The notes: generated by a model not told the origin, from the sequence alone. A stretch of DNA of 64,000 nucleotides from Vibrio marinisediminis (GCF_014050145.1 NZ_JACFYF010000003.1:248001-312000); one strand, 5' to 3'. Numbered from the stretch's first letter, positions 40,410-50,463 are shown. Numbers and translations: made by a program.

Positions 40410-41789
40410 ATGGCAAAAGCAAAACGCGCATATGTTTGCAATGATTGCGGTGCAGACTTTCCCCGCTGGCAAGGGCAGTGTAGTGCCTGCGGCGCATGGA
40501 ATACGATTAGTGAAGTTCGGTTAGCGGCATCACCTGCCGCGGCTAGAAATGAACGTCTTGCTGGCTATGCTGGGTCAGGGGCAGAAAGCCAAGTTCAGAC
40601 ACTTGCTGATATTGATCTACAAGAAGTGCCTCGCTTTAGTAGTGGCTTTAAAGAGCTAGATCGAGTGTTAGGCGGCGGTATTGTCCCTGGAGCAGCAATC
40701 TTAATTGGTGGTAGCCCTGGTGCGGGTAAATCGACTTTACTACTCCAGACTATGTGTCTACTTTCCGCTCAAATGCCGACGTTATATGTCACTGGTGAAG
40801 AGTCATTACAACAAGTGGCGATGCGTGCATCTCGTTTAGGTTTGCCGAAAGACAATTTAAAGATGCTGTCTGAAACAAACGTCGACCGTATCTGTCAGAT
40901 TGCTGAAAAAGAGCAGCCTAAGATCATGGTTATTGACTCTATTCAGGTGATGCATGTTTCAGACGTTCAATCGTCTCCGGGGACAGTGGCTCAGGTGCGT
41001 GAATCCGCCACGGCATTAACTCGCTATGCTAAACAGAATAATGTCTCCGTCTTTATGGTTGGCCATGTCACCAAAGATGGCACCTTAGCAGGTCCTAAAG
41101 TGCTGGAGCACATTATTGACTGTTCAGTTTTGCTTGATGGCGGAACTGATAGCCGATTCCGCACATTGCGCAGCCACAAAAACCGTTTTGGTGCGGTGAA
41201 TGAATTAGGTGTGTTTGCTATGACGGGGCAAGGATTACGTGAAGTCAGCAACCCTTCAGCAATATTTCTTTCCCGCGGAGAAGAAGAGACCTCTGGTAGC
41301 TCGGTAATGGTGGTATGGGAAGGGACTCGCCCGTTATTGGTTGAGATACAAGCTTTGGTTGATTACTCACAGTTGGCAAATCCAAGACGAGTGGCGGTGG
41401 GCTTAGAGCAAAACCGATTATCGTTATTGCTTGCCGTACTGCATAAACATGGCGGTCTACAAATGGCCGATCAAGACGTTTTTGTAAATGTTGTCGGTGG
41501 TGTAAAGGTCACAGAGACCAGCGCCGATCTAGCCTTAGTGATGGCTCTATTGTCGAGTTTTCGAGATCGTCCATTACCAAAAGATGTTGTGGTCTTTGGT
41601 GAGGTTGGTTTGGCAGGGGAGATTCGGCCGGTCCCAAGTGGACAAGAGCGGCTAAATGAAGCCTTCAAACATGGTTTCAAGAAAGCGATTGTTCCGGCTG
41701 CGAATATGCCTAAAGGTGGTATTGAAGGGATGCAAATCCATGGCGTGAAGAAGCTTTCGGAAGCGATAGAAGCTTTTGATGAACTATAA
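40410..41789 (+). CDS. radA: DNA repair protein RadA (Sms)
   Basis: RadA is a RecA-like helicase that helps process recombination intermediates. The 459-residue protein has an N-terminal zinc finger (CNDCGADFPRWQGQCSACGAW), Walker A GGSPGAGKSTL, the RadA-specific KNRFGAVNELGVFAM (KNRFG motif) and a C-terminal Lon-protease-like domain with FGEVGLAGEIRPVPSGQERL. Length is normal. It is divergent from the PilZ gene with 135 bases between. Confidence 0.99.
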   Translation: MAKAKRAYVCNDCGADFPRWQGQCSACGAWNTISEVRLAASPAAARNERLAGYAGSGAESQVQTLADIDLQEVPRFSSGFKELDRVLGGGIVPGAAILIGGSPGAGKSTLLLQTMCLLSAQMPTLYVTGEESLQQVAMRASRLGLPKDNLKMLSETNVDRICQIAEKEQPKIMVIDSIQVMHVSDVQSSPGTVAQVRESATALTRYAKQNNVSVFMVGHVTKDGTLAGPKVLEHIIDCSVLLDGGTDSRFRTLRSHKNRFGAVNELGVFAMTGQGLREVSNPSAIFLSRGEEETSGSSVMVVWEGTRPLLVEIQALVDYSQLANPRRVAVGLEQNRLSLLLAVLHKHGGLQMADQDVFVNVVGGVKVTETSADLALVMALLSSFRDRPLPKDVVVFGEVGLAGEIRPVPSGQERLNEAFKHGFKKAIVPAANMPKGGIEGMQIHGVKKLSEAIEAFDEL

Positions 41790-41895
41790 ATAAGAAATCG
41801 AACAAATATGTAACGAAAGTTGGCGTAAAATTATACAACCGTAATGAGCTGTTGCATAATAGTGGCTAAATCACCACGGCGTACTGCAAAGGGAT

Positions 41896-43509
41896 ATGTT
41901 GTTACGATATTGGGTGACGTTGGTTGTGCTAGCGGCACTCACTTTTTCTAGCTTGGTTAGTGGTCATGAGCTTGAAGGGCATGCCACTGATCAGAACATC
42001 GCTTGGTATACAGGCAAGCATTGGTCTGTAGGGACATCGTTGCCGATGTACCTACAAACACTGACACCCCAAAAAAAGTTCTCTTTGACGGGTGGCGAGC
42101 AAATCAGCGTACTCAAATTTAAAACCCAAGTGGCAGACGAATACGTCATAGATTTTCGTAATTCCACTCTAGTTGGGGAGTATAAGCATTTGCTTTTTGA
42201 TCGTAACGACAAGCTCGTTACCTTACGCCAAGGCGGAATGCTACGTACCGAGCCTAGTGAGTATTTTCTGCGCAATGGACAAAATATCCGCTTAGGGCAA
42301 GGTCAGTACACATTAATTACCTACCAGACATCTCAGTTTAATATCGCTCCACCTACACCCTTTATCATTGAGAAATCAAAGTACATTAGTCAGTTAAGAG
42401 TGGGAAACTCAATCACCTTAATTGGGTTAGGAATTTTGACTGCGCTGTTTTTTTATTACCTAGTCTTATCTATGGTGAGAGCGAGTCTCATTGACTTAAC
42501 TTACGCCCTGTTCATCTTGGGTAATTTACTGTTTAACAGTACGTCTCTGTTAGTTGCTGCTGATCTGTTTGGTTTACGTTGGTTTGGTGGGGCAAGCTGG
42601 CCTATTCTTTTTTCCAATATCGCCTACATTGTTTTTGTCATGTCATTGTTGCAAGTATCGCGTACAAAAAATGCCATTCTCTGGTATATCGGTGTCGGGA
42701 TACTGACTGTATTTACCTCTGTGTTGATTGCATCCATCTGGTTTCCTCATTATCAAAATGAGTTCAATCGACTCTCTGTTGGTGTATTTCTTCTCTATGG
42801 TATCACTGTAGGGCTTCGATTCAGTTTCCAAGGTCGTACGATTGCTCAGCTCTATCTATTGGCGAATGTTGGCTTTGTTGTCTTGGGTGGTATAGCGATT
42901 TCCCAAGAACAGATACAAGGTCTGCAGACTATTTATATGTCTCACATTGGTTTGTTGGCAGTGGTGTGCGAAGTGTTGCTGCTTTCATTTGTTATTGCTT
43001 ATCAAATGGTGATACTTGAAGCGGATAAATCCCGTGCACTTAAGCAGGCGAAAGAAATGCTCAGTATTGCGCAAACCGATCCTTTGACACGCTTACCGAA
43101 TCGATATGCTATGGAAAAGCATTTACTTGAAGTTGGTAAGCAAAACAGTTTTATTTATATCGATCTGGATGGTTTAAAGCTTTGCAATGATAGTTACGGT
43201 CATGACATGGGCGATAAACTGCTTAGACTCTTCAGCCAAAAAATGCTCGCAGCTTTGCCAAACCGTTGCCGGTTGTATCGAATCTCTGGCGACGAATTTG
43301 GCATTATTTTAGACAATGATTTGGAGCAGCAGGTTGTCGAAGCTATTTACTACATTGAATCTGAGCTTAAACTCATTTTTGATGTTCATGTAGGAGTGAG
43401 TTTTGGTCGTGCCAAATTTGGCGAATACTTGCAGTATCATCAAGCGATACAAGCCGCTGATGAAGATATGTACAGCAATAAAAAACGCAAGAAAGCAGTG
43501 ACATCCTAA
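41896..43509 (+). CDS. membrane diguanylate cyclase with 7TM-DISM sensor
   Basis: The 537-residue protein has a signal-like N-terminus, an extracytoplasmic beta-rich domain (about 24-165, 7TMR-DISM extracellular type), seven membrane segments (about 172-375) and a C-terminal GGDEF domain beginning TDPLTRLPNR (394-403). The active-site loop is SGDEF (464-468), with FIYIDLDGLKLCNDSYGHDMGD upstream. The first Gly is Ser, a variant known to be tolerated in some cyclases. No RxxD inhibitory site is present at the expected position (residues 455-458 are PNRC). Ligand unknown. Confidence 0.85.
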   Translation: MLLRYWVTLVVLAALTFSSLVSGHELEGHATDQNIAWYTGKHWSVGTSLPMYLQTLTPQKKFSLTGGEQISVLKFKTQVADEYVIDFRNSTLVGEYKHLLFDRNDKLVTLRQGGMLRTEPSEYFLRNGQNIRLGQGQYTLITYQTSQFNIAPPTPFIIEKSKYISQLRVGNSITLIGLGILTALFFYYLVLSMVRASLIDLTYALFILGNLLFNSTSLLVAADLFGLRWFGGASWPILFSNIAYIVFVMSLLQVSRTKNAILWYIGVGILTVFTSVLIASIWFPHYQNEFNRLSVGVFLLYGITVGLRFSFQGRTIAQLYLLANVGFVVLGGIAISQEQIQGLQTIYMSHIGLLAVVCEVLLLSFVIAYQMVILEADKSRALKQAKEMLSIAQTDPLTRLPNRYAMEKHLLEVGKQNSFIYIDLDGLKLCNDSYGHDMGDKLLRLFSQKMLAALPNRCRLYRISGDEFGIILDNDLEQQVVEAIYYIESELKLIFDVHVGVSFGRAKFGEYLQYHQAIQAADEDMYSNKKRKKAVTS

Positions 43510-44065
43510 TATGAATTAAAACCAACTCTAACGGCGTAATTGCTTGAGTGGGTTATAAAGCTCAATGATTTCGCTATTTCGCTAAGATCTATCGGCAATC
43601 ACAGCATCGGTTAATGCAAAAAGAGCAGATAGTTACTATTTCGCTTGCTGTTAAAGATTGAACTCCAAACTCTGTTAGCTCATACTCTCGCCATCTCGAT
43701 TAAAAATGAATGGCGGTAGGTGTACTTGCACTTATCTTTTGCTGGAAATTGGCAGATATAGGAAGAAAGAGTCTATCTCAAATTGAGCGGTTTTTATTGG
43801 TGAGTTTTATTACTTTACTGAATAGTGAACGACGTTTTTCGCGTTGTAACTGCAGAACATTTGCGATAGCCAAGCCTTACCACTGGTCCTTTTTCTGACT
43901 CGGATTAAGATTAAAACTCCGCATTACTTGAGAAGCAATAGGGCTTAAATTCTGAGTGTTTTTAAGTCAAATTGGGTAAAATTAGCTATTCTTTGACTGG
44001 GTCAAAGAGGGCGAAACATTTTTTTTCATACAACAGCACGCAAGGGTATCAGTCTTGACAGAATA
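43510..44065 (+). other. non-coding stretch between the cyclase gene and the EF-G gene
   Basis: No gene is supported in these bases. A 62-codon frame at 43710-43898 lacks a ribosome site and has an unconvincing composition, so I left it out. CGCCAT and ATGGCG near 43691-43717 form a loose inverted repeat. The cyclase gene has no clear terminator, so its 3' end may lie here. Confidence 0.4.
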
Positions 44066-44074
44066 TGATATACT
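44066..44074 (+). promoter_or_regulatory. extended -10 promoter element of the EF-G gene
   Basis: TGATATACT is an extended -10 (TGn followed by TATACT). No good -35 lies 16-18 bases upstream; a TTGACA at 44055-44060 is too close to pair with it. Transcription would start near 44081, 31 bases before the ATG. Confidence 0.4.
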
Positions 44075-44111
44075 CTGCGCGCACTTTATACCTTATTAAC
44101 AGAGTAAGACA

Positions 44112-46199
44112 ATGACTGATTTATCAAAATACAGAAACATTGGTATTTTTGCTCACGTAGACGCGGGTAAAACTACCTCTACAGAGCGTATCCTTAAGCT
44201 AACTGGTAAAATCCACAAGATCGGTGATACACACGACGGTTCAACTACTACTGACTTCATGGAGCAGGAAGCTGAACGTGGTATCACAATCCAGTCTGCA
44301 GCTACTACTTGTTTCTGGAACGATCACCGCCTAAACATCATCGATACTCCTGGACACGTTGACTTCACAATCGAAGTTTACCGTTCTCTAAAAGTACTAG
44401 ACGGTGGTATCGGTGTATTCTGTGGTTCTGGCGGTGTTGAACCTCAGTCAGAAACTAACTGGCGTTACGCTGACGAGTCTCACGTATCTCGTCTAATCTT
44501 CGTTAACAAACTAGACCGTATGGGTGCTGACTTCTTCAAAGTTGTTGACCAAGTACAAAACGTTCTAGGTGCTACTCCACTAGTTATGACTCTACCAATC
44601 GGTATCGAAGATGACTTCTGTGGTGTTGTTGACGTACTAAGCCAAAAAGCTTACATCTGGGATGACTCTGGTCTTCCAGAAAACTACTCAGTAGAAGATA
44701 TTCCTGCTGATCTAGTAGATCAAGCGGCTGAATACCGTGAAATGCTAATCGAAACTGCAGTTGAGCAAGACGATGAGCTAATGATGGCTTACATGGAAGG
44801 TGAAGAGCCTTCTCTAGAAGACATCAAGCGTTGTATCCGTAAAGGTACTCGTGATCTAGCGTTCTTCCCAACTTACTGTGGTTCAGCGTACAAGAACAAA
44901 GGCATCCAGCTTATTCTTGACGCAGTAGTTGATTACCTACCTTCTCCAACAGAAGTAGATCCTCAACCACTAACAGATTCAGAAACTGGTGAACCAACTG
45001 GCGAATTCGCACTTGTATCAGTAGATGAGCCACTAAAAGCGCTAGCGTTCAAAATCATGGACGACCGTTTCGGTGCACTAACGTTCATCCGTATCTATTC
45101 TGGTAAACTGAAGAAAGGTGACACGATCCTTAACTCAGCAACTGGTAAAACTGAGCGTATCGGCCGTATGGTTGAGATGCACGCGAACGACCGTAACGAG
45201 ATCGATTCAGCACAAGCTGGTGACATCATCGCTGTTGTTGGTATGAAGAACGTGAAGACTGGTCACACTCTATGTGATCCTAAGCACGAAGTAACTCTTG
45301 AGCCAATGATCTTCCCAGAACCAGTAATCTCTATCGCTGTTAAGCCTAAAGATAAAAACGGTTCTGAGAAAATGGGTATCGCGATCGGTAAAATGGTTGC
45401 AGAAGATCCATCTTTCCAAGTTGAAACTGACGAAGATTCAGGCGAAACCATCCTTAAAGGTATGGGCGAACTTCACCTAGACATCAAAGTTGATATCCTG
45501 AAGCGTACTTACGGCGTTGAGCTAGAAGTAGGTGCTCCACAGGTTGCTTACCGTGAAACTATCACTCAAGCAGTTGAAGATAGCTACACGCATAAGAAAC
45601 AGTCTGGTGGTTCAGGTCAGTTCGGTAAGATCGACTACCGTATCAAACCAGGTGAGCCTAACTCAGGCTTCACGTTCCGCTCTGTAGTAGTTGGTGGTAA
45701 CGTACCTAAAGAATTCTGGCCTGCAGTAGAGAAAGGCTTCGCTAGCATGATGGACAACGGTGTTCTAGCTGGCTTCCCTACTCTAGACGTAGAAGTTGAA
45801 CTATTCGACGGTGGCTTCCACGCAGTTGACTCTTCAGCTATCGCTTACGAAATCGCTGCTAAAGGCGCATTCCGTCAGTCTATGCCTAAAGCTGGCGCGC
45901 AACTTCTTGAGCCAATCATGAAAGTTGACGTGTTCACTCCAGATGACCACGTTGGTGATGTAATCGGTGACCTTAACCGTCGTCGTGGTATGATCAAAGA
46001 CCAACAAGCTGGTACTACTGGCGTACGTATCAAGGGTGATGTACCACTTTCAGAAATGTTTGGTTACATCGGTACTCTACGTACTATGACTTCTGGCCGT
46101 GGTCAGTTCTCTATGGAATTCTCTCACTACTCAGCATGTCCAAACAACGTTGCAGAGACAGTGATTGCAGAAGTTAAAGAGCGTAACGCTAAGAAGTAA
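44112..46199 (+). CDS. fusA2: elongation factor G, stand-alone paralogue
   Basis: The 695-residue GTPase has G1 AHVDAGKTT (14-22), the switch [12 protein letters not shown]4 NKLDRMGAD, and domains II-V in full length, ending in [17 protein letters not shown]. Residues around G2-G3 ([33 protein letters not shown]) differ from str-operon EF-G. It has no rpsL, rpsG or tuf neighbours, so it is the second EF-G that vibrios carry. Arg is nearly all CGT and Gly mostly GGT, pointing to strong expression. Its division of labour with the first EF-G is not visible. Confidence 0.93.
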   Translation: MTDLSKYRNIGIFAHVDAGKTTSTERILKLTGKIHKIGDTHDGSTTTDFMEQEAERGITIQSAATTCFWNDHRLNIIDTPGHVDFTIEVYRSLKVLDGGIGVFCGSGGVEPQSETNWRYADESHVSRLIFVNKLDRMGADFFKVVDQVQNVLGATPLVMTLPIGIEDDFCGVVDVLSQKAYIWDDSGLPENYSVEDIPADLVDQAAEYREMLIETAVEQDDELMMAYMEGEEPSLEDIKRCIRKGTRDLAFFPTYCGSAYKNKGIQLILDAVVDYLPSPTEVDPQPLTDSETGEPTGEFALVSVDEPLKALAFKIMDDRFGALTFIRIYSGKLKKGDTILNSATGKTERIGRMVEMHANDRNEIDSAQAGDIIAVVGMKNVKTGHTLCDPKHEVTLEPMIFPEPVISIAVKPKDKNGSEKMGIAIGKMVAEDPSFQVETDEDSGETILKGMGELHLDIKVDILKRTYGVELEVGAPQVAYRETITQAVEDSYTHKKQSGGSGQFGKIDYRIKPGEPNSGFTFRSVVVGGNVPKEFWPAVEKGFASMMDNGVLAGFPTLDVEVELFDGGFHAVDSSAIAYEIAAKGAFRQSMPKAGAQLLEPIMKVDVFTPDDHVGDVIGDLNRRRGMIKDQQAGTTGVRIKGDVPLSEMFGYIGTLRTMTSGRGQFSMEFSHYSACPNNVAETVIAEVKERNAKK

Positions 46200-46220
46200 T
46201 TCTTAAGTTAATTGCTTAAT

Positions 46221-46252
46221 AAAAAAAGCCTCGCGATAGCGGGGCTTTTTTA
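46221..46252 (+). terminator. rho-independent terminator after the EF-G gene
   Basis: AAAAAGCCTCGC (46223-46234) pairs with GCGGGGCTTTTT (46239-46250) with one G-T pair, loop GATA, followed by T-rich sequence. Confidence 0.9.
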
Positions 46253-46405
46253 TATATTTAATTTACCAATCAATCCGTCAGCGATGATTCGTTGGCTCGT
46301 TGAAAGCGAGAAAATCTAATTGACCTCTTTATTTGTCATAAAATCATTCATACATTATGATTTTATGTAAGCAGAAATGCATAAGCTAAATAGTCGAGAG
46401 GTAAC

Positions 46406-47530
46406 ATGTTGCTCATATTGACTAAAAGGGTAAGCCAGTTTTCTGAACTATTAAAAAAGGAAACAAAGCCAATCGTCGCGCATATTTGGCATGATCGAAT
46501 TATCTATTTAATGATCAGTATGACTTGTTTAATAGTCACCCTTTATGCAAAGAGCTACGGTTATAATGCCAAGTTATCACTTTTTGCTTACGTCAATACT
46601 ATGCAATATGTTGTTGTTCTTACCATCGTACTTGCTGCGACGGTGTATTATTTTGTACTGATTAAAAATAGAGAACGACGACCACTGTTATGTTACTGGA
46701 ACAAAATTAAGCAAATTTATCACTGTCGTGCGAAAATTATTGCTGCTTTTGTATTATTAACCGCCCTTAGTCTATTCCTATCTAGTTTTACTACCGCTAA
46801 AGCAATGATTCCTTTGGTCAAACCTTTTCAATTCGATCTGCTTTTTTATGAAATAGATGAGTGGCTTTTTGTTGGTCAAGCTCCTTGGAAAATAGTCCAC
46901 TCTTGGTTTGATAAGCCTTTTTTTACTCTGTTTACCAATATTTGCTACAACATGTGGTTTTTCCTTAAGTGGATAATACTTTGCTACTTTTTACTCGCAC
47001 CACAATCTAAGTTAAGACGCCGCTTTCTCATTAGCTGGATATTATGCTGGTCCATACTAGGTATGGTTCTGGCGACGATGCTATCAAGTGCTGGTCCTGC
47101 TTTTGTTGCACGAGTTGATATCGGCAATCAACATTATGATCAATTGATGTTGCTACTACAGCAGCAGCATGATTGGTTAAATTCACACGGTTATTCCGGT
47201 GTATGGGCATTAAATACACAAGATTTATTGTGGGAGTCGTATAGAAGTAATAAAGGAATGCTGGGTAGTGGAATATCAGCAATGCCAAGTCTGCATGTAT
47301 CCATGGCGATGTTGATGGCCTTAAGTATGCATGCTGTTAATCGTTACTTAGGCTATGCATTTTATGTTTATGGGTTATTTATTCTTGTCGGCTCTGTGTC
47401 ATTAGCTTGGCATTATTTCATTGACGGTTTAGTCAGTGTGGTACTTACCATCATGATTTGGAAACTATCTAAGATTATTACCGATAAAACCTGGCAACCT
47501 AACGAAATAGTGCAAAGTAACGTTAAATAG
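46406..47530 (+). CDS. PAP2-family membrane phosphatase (Aur1/Ipt1-like)
   Basis: The 374-residue protein has roughly six to eight membrane segments. The PAP2 motifs are at the C-terminal end: SAMPSLHVSMAM (about 291-302) and SLAWHYFIDGLVS (about 332-344), with the catalytic His residues present. The arrangement fits the PAP2_3 or inositolphosphotransferase-like subgroup. It probably dephosphorylates or transfers a lipid-linked phosphate at the outer face of the inner membrane; the substrate is unknown. Base composition is lower in GC than its neighbours by eye. Single gene. Confidence 0.78.
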   Translation: MLLILTKRVSQFSELLKKETKPIVAHIWHDRIIYLMISMTCLIVTLYAKSYGYNAKLSLFAYVNTMQYVVVLTIVLAATVYYFVLIKNRERRPLLCYWNKIKQIYHCRAKIIAAFVLLTALSLFLSSFTTAKAMIPLVKPFQFDLLFYEIDEWLFVGQAPWKIVHSWFDKPFFTLFTNICYNMWFFLKWIILCYFLLAPQSKLRRRFLISWILCWSILGMVLATMLSSAGPAFVARVDIGNQHYDQLMLLLQQQHDWLNSHGYSGVWALNTQDLLWESYRSNKGMLGSGISAMPSLHVSMAMLMALSMHAVNRYLGYAFYVYGLFILVGSVSLAWHYFIDGLVSVVLTIMIWKLSKIITDKTWQPNEIVQSNVK

Positions 47531-47569
47531 ATGGGTTTGCATTGCCGATGTAAAAAATAGTTTTATGGA

Positions 47570-47607
47570 AATAAGGTCAAAGTAAGGAGGATTACTTTGA
47601 CCTTATT
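47570..47607. other. 16-bp perfect hairpin between convergent genes
   Basis: AATAAGGTCAAAGTAA (47570-47585) and TTACTTTGACCTTATT (47592-47607) are exact reverse complements around the 6-base loop GGAGGA. It lies 39 bases after the PAP2 gene and 50 bases after the minus-strand ligase gene. The stem is AT-rich and lacks a long T run, so it is either an unusual bidirectional terminator or something else. Confidence 0.6.
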
Positions 47608-47657
47608 ATTTAAAATATTTCTAAAGCTAGCGTTGGCTAAACTTCAGCCATAGCCAT

Positions 47658-49355
47658 TTATTTTAGATCGTCTTCCCAGACGACTAGCTGATTTTTAGGC
47701 CAGTTAGCCCCGATATCATGGTAATTTTTTTCTAACACATGACGTTTGATTTTTAGGGTAGGGGTTAGAATGCCATTCTCAATACTCCAAGGGTCTTTAA
47801 TCATCAACACCCCTTTGATTTGCTCATGAGATTCGAGGTCTTGGTTCATTCTTGTCACGACTCTTTGAGTGGTACGTTCATAACGCTCTCGATCAAAGTT
47901 AGGGAAGTCATGCGGTACAACCAGAAGAATTGGCGCAGGAAGACCTGAACCAATCAAACACATCATCTCTACTCGGCTATATTCAAATAGTTTTTTCTCA
48001 ATCGGAACGGGCGCAACAAATTTCCCTTTGGCTGACTTAAAGGTGTCTTTTTTACGACCTTGAATGGTGAGATAGCCTTCATCATCTAAAAAGCCGATAT
48101 CGCCAGTATGTAGCCAACCTTCATCGTCAAAGGTCTCTTGTGTTGCTTGATCATTTTTGTAGTAGCCAGAAAACAACCCTTTACCTCGCACCATGATTTC
48201 TTCATCACTGGCTATTTTTAGCTCAATTCCTGGACCGGCATTACCGACGCTGCCAATCTTATCGGCGCGGAAGGGGTAGTTGAGCGTGCTGTAAGCAAAA
48301 GATTCGGTCATCCCCCAAGCTTCGGTAATGTTAAGTCCGACGCTGTGATACCACTGAAGCAAAGCTGGTGAGACGGGGGCCGAGCCGCAGCCAAGAACGC
48401 GCGCTTGATCAAGCCCGAGACCATCCGCTAATTTCTTCTTAATTAAAGTGTTCACAAATGGAATTTTGAGTAGAAGATTGAGTTTTTTCGGTGGCAATTT
48501 ATCTTGAATACGCTGTTGGAATAACGTCCATAAGCGTGGTACAGAGATAAAGAGCGTTGGGCGCTGCATTTTCACATCTTCAATAAAGGTATCCAGCGAT
48601 TCTGGGAATGCAGTTTGCACCCCACCCATAATAGAAGAGCCAAAGATATAGACTCGTTCAGTGATGTGAGCCAGTGGTAAGTAAGAGAAAAGACGGTCGC
48701 CATATTCGATGCCAATGTGGTTGATCAACTGTTGTGCTGACCATGAAAAAGCCCCGTAAGTAAGCATCGCCCCTTTTGGTAAACCAGAAGTACCGGAGGT
48801 ATAAACAATCGACATCAATTTGTCGTCGTAGTGGATTGGTCGCTCTTGGCTAGGTTCTGAATTTTCAATGAGCTGATTGAACTGATACTGGCAGTTATTC
48901 GGTGCGCTATCGTAAGCCAAGCTTATCGTGATTAGATCACTGTACTTATCGATAATTTGTTCAGTTGCTGTGGCATCATCAAGCTTACCACCAATTAATA
49001 CCTTACTGCCGCTATGGGTAATGCAGTGTTCTATTGTGTCTACACCTGCCGTCGGAAAGACCGGAACGCTAATGTAATCACCGAGCATCATCGCAATATC
49101 GCATATAAACCACTCAGCACAATTTTTTGATATAAGTGCGACTTTGTCGCCAGGTTGAATACCCAACCCACGTAGCGCCGTGACGAGGCGAAGTGCTTTG
49201 TCGGCGACTTCAGCATAGGTGTATTCGACAAATTGTCGGTTGATGATTTGCTTCAAATAGATTTCATTTGGGCGTTCTGCGGCCCATTTTAAAATCATTT
49301 CGTTAGGTGGTGGTAAGGTACATCCTTTTATTTTCAACTCGCGAGGCTGATTCAT
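47658..49355 (-). CDS. long-chain acyl-CoA synthetase-like AMP-binding enzyme
   Basis: The 565-residue protein is an ANL-family adenylate-forming enzyme: P-loop YTSGTSGLPKGAM, LPLAHITERV, the GWLHTGDIGFLDDEGYLTIQGRKKD hinge segment and a C-terminal TLKIKR with the catalytic Lys. It most resembles FadD15-like long-chain acyl-CoA synthetases that activate exogenous fatty acids. There is no signal peptide. Upstream (49466-49482) two GTTAAC hexamers are separated by five bases and may be an operator. Single-gene unit. Confidence 0.88.
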   Translation of the reverse strand: MNQPRELKIKGCTLPPPNEMILKWAAERPNEIYLKQIINRQFVEYTYAEVADKALRLVTALRGLGIQPGDKVALISKNCAEWFICDIAMMLGDYISVPVFPTAGVDTIEHCITHSGSKVLIGGKLDDATATEQIIDKYSDLITISLAYDSAPNNCQYQFNQLIENSEPSQERPIHYDDKLMSIVYTSGTSGLPKGAMLTYGAFSWSAQQLINHIGIEYGDRLFSYLPLAHITERVYIFGSSIMGGVQTAFPESLDTFIEDVKMQRPTLFISVPRLWTLFQQRIQDKLPPKKLNLLLKIPFVNTLIKKKLADGLGLDQARVLGCGSAPVSPALLQWYHSVGLNITEAWGMTESFAYSTLNYPFRADKIGSVGNAGPGIELKIASDEEIMVRGKGLFSGYYKNDQATQETFDDEGWLHTGDIGFLDDEGYLTIQGRKKDTFKSAKGKFVAPVPIEKKLFEYSRVEMMCLIGSGLPAPILLVVPHDFPNFDRERYERTTQRVVTRMNQDLESHEQIKGVLMIKDPWSIENGILTPTLKIKRHVLEKNYHDIGANWPKNQLVVWEDDLK

Positions 49356-49465
49356 TGGTTAACTCCCTGTTATTAATGATATTCCCTCGAATTTTCAATA
49401 CATACAACAAGGTGGAGAGCAAGACCATGTGTACCACAGTATCAAAGCATAAAGAGAAATTATTT

Positions 49466-49482
49466 GTTAACACATTGTTAAC
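49466..49482 (-). promoter_or_regulatory. GTTAAC-N5-GTTAAC repeat upstream of the ligase gene
   Basis: Two self-complementary GTTAAC hexamers (49466-49471 and 49477-49482) lie about 110 bases upstream of the minus-strand ligase start and about 50 bases beyond the end of the AraC gene. Function is not known; it does not match the FadR consensus that I know. Confidence 0.3.
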
Positions 49483-49532
49483 TTTAGCATGGTGGTAATC
49501 ATTTAGGGAGCATTATCGCGAAGAATTGTGAC

Positions 49533-50249
49533 TTAGTAATTTTGTCGATATGCGCCAGGCGTCGCTCCTGTTTTCTTTTTGAATATACGAGAGAAATAAG
49601 AGACATCTTGGTAGCCACATAGATAGGCAATATAAGCAATTTTAGTGTGTTCATTGAGGGTCAACATGCGCTTAGCCATACCGATCCGTTGATGGATGAC
49701 ATAATCTCTAAAGCACATACCGACTTTCTTACTAAAAATTTTTGAAAAATAAGTCACTGAGTAGTGGCAAAGTGCTGCGGCTTCTTCTTCGCGAATTTCG
49801 GTTTGAATATTTTCAGAAACGTATAGCAGCGCAGGGCTAATATCCAGATCGATATGACCTTGAAAAGAACGCAAGCTTGGGTGTGAAGCAAGATCTAAGA
49901 AAAAACGAATCTCGATTTTGTTTAGCCATTCTTGTGCGCTACGCGGGTTAAGTTGATAGCGCTCGACAACAACAGGGTTGGATAAAAGATCACTATTCAC
50001 ATCGTTGGCATGAATAACAATCAACTGTTTATCAAGGTTTTGGCACATCATAATGGCGCTATTTAAGCACTGTGCGTATTGCGGTCGGTAAAAAAAGAAA
50101 CAATATCGAATCGTTTTTTCACTCAGGATTGCAATATCTTGCTGACAATCAATCACATTGAAGTGCTTTTCAATCATGCTAACAAAATAAGGGGAGCAAT
50201 GTCGTAGTGGTGCTCCAAGCCAGTGTACCGTGGCTAGATTTTCTCTCAT
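49533..50249 (-). CDS. AraC-family transcriptional regulator
   Basis: The 238-residue protein has a C-terminal AraC DNA-binding domain with two helix-turn-helix units (about 140-238): REEEAAALCHYSVTYFSKIFSK and KIAYIAYLCGYQDVSYFSRIF followed by KKTGATPGAYR. The N-terminal half matches no ligand domain I recognise. ATG 50249 is preceded by GGAGAG; the frame extends two codons to a GTG. It is divergent from the flp/tad operon and is the best local candidate to regulate it, though this is inference from position. Confidence 0.85.
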   Translation of the reverse strand: MRENLATVHWLGAPLRHCSPYFVSMIEKHFNVIDCQQDIAILSEKTIRYCFFFYRPQYAQCLNSAIMMCQNLDKQLIVIHANDVNSDLLSNPVVVERYQLNPRSAQEWLNKIEIRFFLDLASHPSLRSFQGHIDLDISPALLYVSENIQTEIREEEAAALCHYSVTYFSKIFSKKVGMCFRDYVIHQRIGMAKRMLTLNEHTKIAYIAYLCGYQDVSYFSRIFKKKTGATPGAYRQNY

Positions 50250-50401
50250 CCCCACTCTCCTAAATTCTTATTATTTCCTCCTAACCATTACTGACGATAG
50301 TGGATCGTTTGTTGTAGTTATTATTTTAGGTGTCTAATTGAATAGTTCAACAGACGCTATTTATAACAAGTCTAGTAAAGTTCCCGAAAAGTGTGATCTT
50401 A

Positions 50402-50435
50402 TTTGCTTGACAGGGGTGTTTATCGTGTCAGCAAA
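50402..50435. promoter_or_regulatory. inverted repeat in the AraC-flp intergenic region
   Basis: TTTGCTTGACA (50402-50412) and TGTCAGCAAA (50426-50435) are reverse complements with one extra T in the left arm and a 13-base spacer. This is the geometry of an operator. It sits 125-160 bases before flp. Confidence 0.45.
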
Positions 50436-50463
50436 AAAGTGCAATCGGTTGGCAAGAAAGTCC

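Noticed and set aside
43710-43898. 62-codon frame between the cyclase gene and the EF-G gene
   Set aside because: No ribosome site, no recognisable domain, composition unlike neighbouring genes.
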